A stretch of DNA of 64,000 nt from Amphibalanus amphitrite (lineage: Eukaryota; Arthropoda; Thecostraca; Balanomorpha; Balanidae). A program made the position numbers and the translations under genes. The notes beneath the pieces are model-generated. The model was not told the DNA's origin. It worked only from the letters and a program-made list of their open reading frames with translations, and did not search any database. Each line of letters opens with the position of its first letter. The first letter of the stretch is position 1. This document shows positions 24,276 to 64,000 of this stretch, one piece after another. The stretch lies in contig NW_024882027.1 of assembly GCF_019059575.1 (NCBI RefSeq), positions 372,001-436,000 on the forward strand, in the 5' to 3' direction.

Positions 24276-24615
24276 GACCTGACCTTCAGGTGACCTTGAC
24301 ACCCACCCTAATGCATGGGAGCAACATCAAATCACATGTTTGAACGTTTGAAACCACGAAAAGCTTGCAAACGCGCGGCTAATGCGAGCCGACATGCGCC
24401 GAACCGCGATTTCGGCCAAACATGGTCACATAAAAGAGGTCACAGGTCAAAGGTCATTGGGGTCAGGGTCATGAAATTTTCAGGGTAGGTGTACAATTGA
24501 TCAATGCGAAGGTACTGAAAGTTTCGTCGCGATCGGCCGCTTTTTACGCGAGTTATTCGCGAAAAACCTTAGGGGCGGGGGGTTGCATCAACCCCCCTGT
24601 GCCGGCGAGGGATAA

Positions 24616-27600
24616 ACTGGGATTGAAATGAATGGTAAAGTCACGAATTCATTAAAAAATCAACTTTAATCCAGCCTTAGCCGTTCTGGTCGAATCAAAC
24701 ACGAACCGGCACCGTAAAGAACACACTCCATAACCAGCAAACATAACGGCCCGCAGCCTTTATCACGATTTAATCGGGCCCACGCTCTACAAAACCGTTA
24801 CCCGTATCGACACCGTCTGTTTCCATACTAATGGAACAAGCCGTACCATCATCGATGACGAAACACGCGATACACGATCGCGCCAGCGCCGCGTATCCAT
24901 TGTTAACCAGCTCGATAGAACCGCTAAAGGTGGCCAGGGTTCCAACAAGCCTGGGACTGCTAGCAGGTGCTCACAGATGCGAACAGTCGTTTGCCAATGC
25001 CCGGTCCTGTTCGATTCTCCATAAGGGTTAGATGAGATACGGGCTACAAATCACTCACTGGTGAATAAGTCGGATGTCAGCTAGCCTGCCGAGTGATGTG
25101 TTGACGGTGTTCAATAAAATAGGCAGACGACGTTCTCGCTGGAAGACTCATGTATGCCGACTACAGATGCCTTCTATGTGTCCCAAGTCTCCTTTTACTG
25201 AACGGTATGACGTCAATCGACTACCGCTGCCTACTGTCATCTCTAACGTTTCTCGGCGGCTAACCGTCCAAGTTCCCTTCCTGAACAACTCGCCACAGAA
25301 GTTCGACCCGCTCGCCTGCTAACTTTGTAACGACACGTGCACCGTTGTTCACGGCGTGACTCACGACTAAGCTTGACGAGTTGACGCCGTCAACCACAGC
25401 GGGTGACTCAGAGGTCAGGAAGGGTTACGGGGGTCGGGAATGGGTCGGCAGGGCCTAAGACAGTGTGGCAGTGACCAGGGAAGGACCGGAGGGTATAGGG
25501 AGGGGCCTCAAGCGCAGGGGTCGCAGAAGGAATAGAGAAGTCGTTGGGCTCAGGGGAGGGTTTCGGGGGTCGGTTGAATCACGGAGGGCGGGAAGGTGTC
25601 GTATGGGTCATGGCCACCCCTGCTGGCCACCTGCGCTGCCATGTTGTGCACTTCAAGATGCGCCCAGTGCTGGCTCAAATGGGACTTGAATACCGGTTAG
25701 CACCGCGTTTTGTGCCCAGCGCTAAACCTTTACGAGTGAAAACTCCGCGCGATCGGAGTCCTCGAGCCTTACAGCGGCGGCTCTCTCTGCGCTTTGTCCG
25801 CCCGTCTCAGCAGCGCGCGTTAGCAGCTCATTACCGAGGCGCCAACAGCCGCTGGCAAACGACGGGCGCCAACAGGCCGCGTCGGACAAGTGTCGTTAGC
25901 GATGCGACGACGAAATTCGGCTCACGATCCTGCCGAGTGTCCGGCGAGAAGTCTCGTCGTCCGCACCTGCCCGCTAAACTAATTAGGCGCATGGGACGGC
26001 CGCCGGAGGCCCTCGGAGTTCAGCGGGTCCCGTCCGTTACAGGCGAGCTATCCAGTCACCCGCCGCACCGCTGGAGGTTTTTGTACGGCGCGATGGTATC
26101 GCGGCGTTTTAAATGAGCTGCCCGCCTCTTTCATTCGCTGTCCGGTGCCGGCAAATCAGTCATGTCGGCTGTCGAGCGCAATTTATGTCGGCTGTAGCCG
26201 GCGAGGTGTGCCGATGTCGGGATATGTCCCGCTGTGGTCCGTCTCTGCGGTCTGAGCGCCCGCCGAGGCAGCCGTAAGAAGGTGCAGCCCCTCAGAGTCG
26301 CAGAGCTAGGTTGGACGGCGTGTTCCAGATGCAGTGAGGTTTCCCCAGCACCAGGAAGACGCACCGTCCGCACGTCTCGACCGACACAGAGTCGCGTCCA
26401 TCCGGCCGGCGGAGACCGTAATGGAGGCGCCTTGTCGGCTTCCGTGCAGCGCTGTTCCGGGTCTGTCCGAGCCCTCCCCGGCCCCTACCCCTCCCCCGCA
26501 CGCCATCCGCGTCCCCGGGCGCCCTCCCGAGATCCAGTTAGCTGTAATCCCCCTCCCAGTCCCCTGCAGTGCGCGCGAGCGCGGCCCAAATCCACCACGA
26601 CAGCCATTAGTTGGGCAGAACCGCTCCCCGTGTGCCACTAAATTCCCGCCCATTTTATACCTCTATCTGCGGCACCAATCTACTTCGCCCCGGATCAGCT
26701 GTAGACCATAAACCGTCACATAAATAACCGACAGACGGGGCATCCATCTTTTTTACCTCGTCCCGGCTCGCCCACTGAAATACTCACGGCGGCATTAATA
26801 CAAATTTTATTCCATCTCTGCAAAAGCTCTTTGGCCGTCGATCAGGCCATACAAAAGCGGCCATGCAGTCGAACGTCGTTAATACATACAGCAGGCGCGG
26901 CTGGTTACAGCAGCGGCATTCAGACGAGCCAGCAACACTGCCGACGGCGGACACCCACTGGGCACACACAGACACACACACACACGCGGCGCGGCAGGTC
27001 GACATACGTACACAGTACACAGAGTCACCGGCCGGCCGTCACGGGCCACCGTCACGGCCGTTACAGACCGACCGTCACATCGGCGGATAGAGATCAGACG
27101 GGCTGAGATCATACGGAGCGGCCCGCGGGCGGCCGTCGCCTACCACATGGAAGACCTACACGGACTGGTACACCGGCGCTGACACCCACCCACTCACACA
27201 CAGACACAGTCACATCCTTAGGAGCGGCACACTGTGGTGACAATTGGCCTAGATCACAGGGAACGGAGCTATACGAGGGCTCGAGGAGGAGGCTGCGGCG
27301 GCTGCGGCAGCGGCAGCGACTAGACAGCCTCGTGACTGGTACGGATCTTGGTGCCCCCATTCCTGAAACGACAGACACGCGTCGTTCAGTTGCCAGTCGG
27401 CCAGAAGGCAGGCGGTTATGAGTGATATGAGGCGGGAGAGATGCCAGGGCTGGGAGCGTAGCAGCTGAAGCGGCGTAGCGCAAACTGCTTCAGAACAGGG
27501 CCAGAGAGCCAGTTGAGGCGGACAACGCCGGGCGGTTCATGTACTTTTTTGATATGTAGGAGCAGAGCTTCGTGTATCAGGCAGAACTAAAAACCCAAAG

Positions 27601-29120
27601 AACGACACCTACCCTCAAGAAAACATTTAACGGTCCGGTGTGGTATTTTACACACCTCCACAACAGACGATATTCATGAGAGGGTAAAATGACTGTACAC
27701 AGCTGGATCGCGCGGCCAAGAAACGTCTTCTTCCCAGCCAACAGACGCCCATATGGAGTCCTCAGTTTGGTTAGTCTCAGCCTCAAACAATCTGGAACAT
27801 GTTCCAGACCGGCCAACAACTTACATGAACCGGGATTCCGGAGACGGGTCTCAGTCTACCCCGACGCAGTCCAGATCCCGCCTGACCCGACTCGACACAG
27901 TCCAGCCAGATCATAGCTGACCCAAAGTGACCCCAGCTGAACAGCAGCCTGTGATGACATGCAGTGACTCTTAGTGACCTGAGGTCACATCTCCTCTATG
28001 CTAACAAACTGCCAGGAGGCGTCCATTAAAGATTACCGGTGTTCTTGGGGAGATGGTTATGCCCGATCGAAGTCGATTTTCTCATTCACCAGTAAATCTC
28101 CCTCAAGGAGACCAGCCATTACCGCAAACCAGAGAAATATCATCGTTAACAACCACACACCAAACTACAGAACCTAACCAAACCCCGTGCAGTTGAAGCC
28201 CTGACAAGCAGCTTACCGTCAACAATCTGCCATTTCGGACCATACTGGTGGCATTCGAGCGGACGTCGTAAAAACGGCGTGATAAGCGCCAACTAAATCC
28301 CCGCGCCGGTAATAGCCCGATAAAGCTGGCAACCAGCTGCGAGCCACGAATGTTTTCGATAAGAGCGGCTTTTGTTTGGCGCTTTTTGCGCCCGGCACTA
28401 GATACAGGTGGTCGGGGAATTTCGGCCGCAGCCGCTCGGAACCGTTGTTTTGTTGGAGGTGGTTTGTTACTCAGTTTGGGACCGTTGTTTTGTTGAAGGC
28501 GCCCTGTCAATTTGTCCAAAACTGAGCGGCCCAGACAATAGTCCTCGAGTAAACCACCACGCAGCTGCGCCCCCGCTATTTTAGAAGGTCGTCAATGGTT
28601 GCAGGAGCGGACGGAAATGCCGTCCTGGCTTGCCTTCATCGTATTTCAAAGTTTTCATTACGTAACTTTAAGTTGCCATGGCTAACTTTTCACCATCATC
28701 CTTTCGCTTACAACTCACTGGCATCCTTTATTGCCATCAATGCATGAGTAGAAACAGCTGGTGAGAACAACCAATCTTCCATTTTCGGTGGTCAATCAGT
28801 GGATAATTGTCATTCACTGCCATTCGTACCCCATCAGTGGGTATTAGTCAGTAATCACCAGCAATCACCAGCATCAGCTGTTAGGATATTGTCGCAACGC
28901 GACAGTGCAGTCCCCACCCCTAAGGAATTGCCACATAAATTTGTTTTCTGATATCGTTCCTATCGGAGGAGACCCAAGCAGCCCAAAGCTTCCCATCCCA
29001 GGGCCTGTGCCTCAGAACAACTATAACAGAAGAACACTACGTCACCGCCGCGATTAACCGGGCCAGCTTACACCTCTGTGACTCACCTGATTACAGCTTA
29101 CCACACCACAACTCATCTAA
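24616..29120. other. no gene recognised; 3' flank of the PLEKHH-like gene
   Basis: GC-rich chance frames without family motifs. It contains a CA-rich tract at about 26966-26985 and an isolated everted palindrome TGACCTGAGGTCA at about 27977-27989. The last few hundred bases before 29120 may be 3' UTR. Confidence 0.5.
28727..28732 (-). other. candidate polyadenylation signal of the PLEKHH-like gene
   Basis: AATAAA on the minus strand, about 460 bp downstream of the stop at 29192. It is a candidate for the mRNA end if the reading frame closes in the 29192-29392 exon. No clear GU-rich element was identified, so this is weak. Confidence 0.3.
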
Positions 29121-29191
29121 GCACAACTCACAATCTGACTCTCCAACTCACCTGAGCAGCTCACCCCGACTCTCCAACTCACCTCAGCAGC

Positions 29192-61241
<32,050 letters not shown>

Positions 61242-64000
61242 CTGGAGACACGAGTACAGCGGGAGGTCACAGTCAGGTCAGGTCACGCCGCGAAGCGTAT
61301 CTACGGGTGAAGCATGTTGAGCATGACATATTTAAGGTAGGATATCGCTTACTAGCCCATGTGGGAATCATATTGCATATCAATGCCTAACAGAGATAAC
61401 CGAATATCTATTATGTCGGTATCCATAATACAAATTCGGTAATCCCTGATTGAGAGTGATTATCGCATTAATGGAACCCATCCGGAAAACACCTGAATCC
61501 TAATGCGATTTCAGCCAAACACCATCTCCGTTTGCCATCGATTAATGTCATCGATTGGTATACCTAGCAGAGCCATTATTGGAATTCAGCAACAGCGTTT
61601 AGTTTCGACTCGCGGCAAATAGCACTTGACGGAAACCAATACAAGTGATATTTCCCAGGCCCATTCTCTTCGGGACAAACATGTCGACTTCAGTTTTGTG
61701 ACGAATGCTGCTAGGCCTGCTACCCAGCCCGCAAAAAATGACGTGTTCAGATAAATGTTCCTTTCCAAGTTCCTTCCAGCGAGACACTGAGAAATTCAAC
61801 ATGTGCAGCTGCTTGGCAATCAATTATGCTGTAAAATGTACTTAACTACGCTAATCAACTCTTCAAATTGCATCATTTTTATATGGCTTTCATTTGACAA
61901 CCAATAACCGAAGGCTTAGAGCATCAATCTAAGACAGTTTTCATTTCCGCTGGTTTCCAAGATACAACATGCAACCATTTCACGATGGTCCATACATCTA
62001 ATTCGTACCGAAAAACTAGGTGACACATAGCAAACATAGCCCAACTTAGCAACCGATAATGTTAGATCTTGAAACATTCCCACCGATTACGAAATGCCAG
62101 CATCCGTTTGACTCAAAAGCACGGGACATGACCATCTGTGGAAAACTACTTGACAAGCACAGCAACATAATTCACATAATGAACGTGGGTTAGCAGTCAC
62201 TTTCCCAGCAGAGGTCTCCTTGGCCCTCTCGAAACATCAGGAAACGTACGAAACTGACGGCACATCAGCTGCTGCTAACCAGTGAAGACCTGACGCAGAT
62301 ATCAATGACGTAATATCAGCTGCTGGTAACTCGCCGACATCAGTTGACGTGATCGTCCTACGTCACATACCAGCTGTATTGGAGGCCCGTGGGCGTAACG
62401 ACACGACACGACCACGCCGATCGATCATCTCAATGCATCGGAGAGGGTGGAGAAAGCGAGGGCGAGGAGAGGGGGAAGGACAAGCCGGAAGGGGAGGAGG
62501 GCATGGGAGAGGAAGCGATGGGATGGGATGGGTGGGAACGCGAGGAGAGGCGATGGGAGAAGAGGGGAGTGAGCACGGAAGTGAGATATCTTTTCCTAAT
62601 CTTCTAGCCAAAAAAAAAAAAACAACTGATGTCATGGCATCGGTGACCGAAGCCGAGACGTTCTCACTAAACATCTTAAATCGATCTGATGAAGCTGAGA
62701 ACGAGAATAGCCATTCAGCGAAAGGACTCAAATGCGGAGAATAGCGCCATTCAGCGAGAAGATGCCACATGAAGCCCGTCAATAGACTAATGAGCCAAAT
62801 GGAATTGGAAGGTGACTAATGAGCACACCCGACAAAAGTCAGAGACGCCATCGCCGCCGGACGTGGACTCCGATATGGTGCCAGATGAAAGTTTGAGTAG
62901 GCGGTGCTCAGATGCGGGGAATGGGAACAAAAAATGTGCCAAAGATTTGCAACTGAATCGCAAGCGATGCCAAATGAGACCAACGAAGTGACGTAAAAGA
63001 TGCTTGTCTAAAAATACGAGCACCACTCATAGCAGCCTCTCAAAGTTTCTTTGACAGACTTCTGCAACTTTGCAAGTCCAGAAATACACCGGAGCTTTCA
63101 CAGGAACATCAAGTTCCTCATATGGATTATGTTTGCCAGAAACCTTACTAACAACTCCGGAACTTCCCACAACTTCCTACCTCTTCCAGTACTCAGATCG
63201 GCTCTGAGGACCCTCACCGGTCGGATCGTGCCGAGGCGAGAAAGAGGAAACGTTGTAGTATTTCTGTGGCGCCTCTCGACACAGCATCAGTACCATCATA
63301 ATCACCAACATCAGCACCATCATGTTAAGCACCAACAGGGCCATCACCAGTGGCAGCTTTAGAGAAGTCCGGACAGCGACAGAGTCGGCGGCCAGCCGGC
63401 GGGAATATTAACAGCGCTGCAGCGCCGCTGAACATATGGGCCCGTTCCGACGACGGCCGGCCCAAACCGAATGTCATGAATACAAATGTGTCATTTGTCA
63501 TGGGGCGGCGGCGCCGCCTCCCACCCCCACGGCCACCCGTCCGCAGCCGGCAGGGCTGAGGAAGCCATGGTGCTTTACCATGGTGAGTCGCGGACTTGAG
63601 GTAGGGAGACTAGACAACTAAATCCGAGATAAGAAGCCTGCAGATATCAGAAGGAGAAACTCCTATGGATATCGGAATAGCAAACTATAGCCCCCTTGGA
63701 TAGGGAAGACACTACTGAAACCTCTCCATCAAGCTGTCCCACAGATTGGAGACACTCTACAGCCACTCTTTAACTAAGGTAGACTCTGTAACCCCTCCAC
63801 AGTCGCTGACGAGCCAGTAGCGGCATCCAGTCTGATTTGATGGCTCCATTCGACGATCGACCCATTGGGGCCATAACGCTTACGCGAGGCTCAGCCAGCG
63901 CCATACCGGTCGCCGCTCGATAACCCGTTATTGACGCCTATGAGCGCGCGACCATTCATTTCGAGCAACTAGTGACCCATCCGACCAGACTGCGGCGGTT
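61242..64000. other. upstream intron or further 5' part of the gene; no exon supported
   Basis: The exon at 61080-61241 has a good acceptor, so more coding exons must lie to the right. No PH, coiled-coil or other family motif was found here. There is a GA/GGGAT-rich stretch at about 62445-62570, a 13-base A run near 62611, and three AGGTCA words at 61261-61285 just beyond the acceptor. Confidence 0.6.

Larger units (their letters stand above)
23729..24611. mobile_element. piggyBac-like non-autonomous element 1
   Basis: 883 bp with a perfect 16-bp terminal inverted repeat (CCCTCGCCGGCACAGG). It is flanked by TTAA on the left (23725-23728) and ATAA on the right, an apparently mutated TTAA. CCCT ends and TTAA targets are hallmarks of the piggyBac superfamily. 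Each end has a hairpin built from a G-run and a C-run: the right hairpin adjoins the inverted repeat, and the left one is set back by about 25 bp after a GCCATTTT spacer. The interior holds about 17 AGGTCA/TGACCT words by my count and no coding frame, so it depends on a transposase encoded elsewhere. Confidence 0.82.

Noticed and set aside
23729-24611. True hormone-regulated enhancer of a nearby host gene
   Set aside because: The motif match alone cannot show function, and no host gene is recognised close by; recorded as a hypothesis only.
63205-63270. Further coding exon ending at a GTGAGG donor
   Set aside because: The stretch before the donor (LFLASARSDR-like) has no similarity to the family and no convincing acceptor.

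Overview
The window is nuclear DNA of an animal, most likely an arthropod. The evidence is a host gene cut into 13 short coding exons by GT-AG introns (one GC-AG), a BEL/Pao retrotransposon, an endonuclease-type LINE, several DNA-transposon derivatives and abundant simple repeats. A crustacean such as a barnacle is my guess from the overall texture (mixed GC, long G/C homopolymers, frequent AGGTCA words); nothing here proves it. No bacterial gene, rRNA, intact tRNA gene or CRISPR array was seen.

There is one host gene. It lies on the minus strand, from an exon at 61080-61241 down to a stop at 29192-29194. Its 13 exons join without a phase conflict into 738 residues that read PH domain, MyTH4 domain, FERM domain. 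This is the C-terminal half of a PLEKHH1/PLEKHH2/MAX-1 protein, a membrane-associated cytoskeletal adaptor; MAX-1 acts in motor axon guidance in C. elegans. The N-terminal half (coiled coil, first PH) and the promoter are not in the window and should lie to the right of 64000.

Layout. 1-4396: no recognisable gene. 4402-10606: an apparently whole BEL/Pao element on the minus strand, with 237-bp LTRs that read as identical and a 5-bp target duplication, so a recent arrival. 10612-29120: about 18 kb without a recognisable gene, holding simple repeats and one piggyBac-like non-autonomous element (23729-24611). 29192-61241: the PLEKHH/MAX-1 gene. Its introns carry a LINE with a frame break (about 35880-39582), a foldback MITE (40313-40505), two more piggyBac-like elements (47798-48785, 56216-57128), a tRNA-like SINE fragment (about 51721-51800), a 119-bp MITE (55569-55687) and a Harbinger-type MITE (59523-60034). 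61242-64000: intron or upstream sequence with no exon I can support.

Two patterns stand out. First, the three piggyBac-like elements differ in interior sequence but share one asymmetric design: TTAA target, 16-bp perfect inverted repeats beginning CCCT, a G-run/C-run hairpin at each end, and an interior packed with AGGTCA/TGACCT words, the half-site of nuclear hormone receptors. One carries a perfect IR1 ecdysone-response-type palindrome. Another carries seven half-sites in the 58-bp loop of a large stem and ends 28 bp from a coding exon. Second, at four exon edges of the host gene (at 29.2, 34.7, 52.6 and 58.8 kb) the exon end together with its splice site has been copied, in three cases tandemly, into the adjacent intron, leaving spare splice sites.
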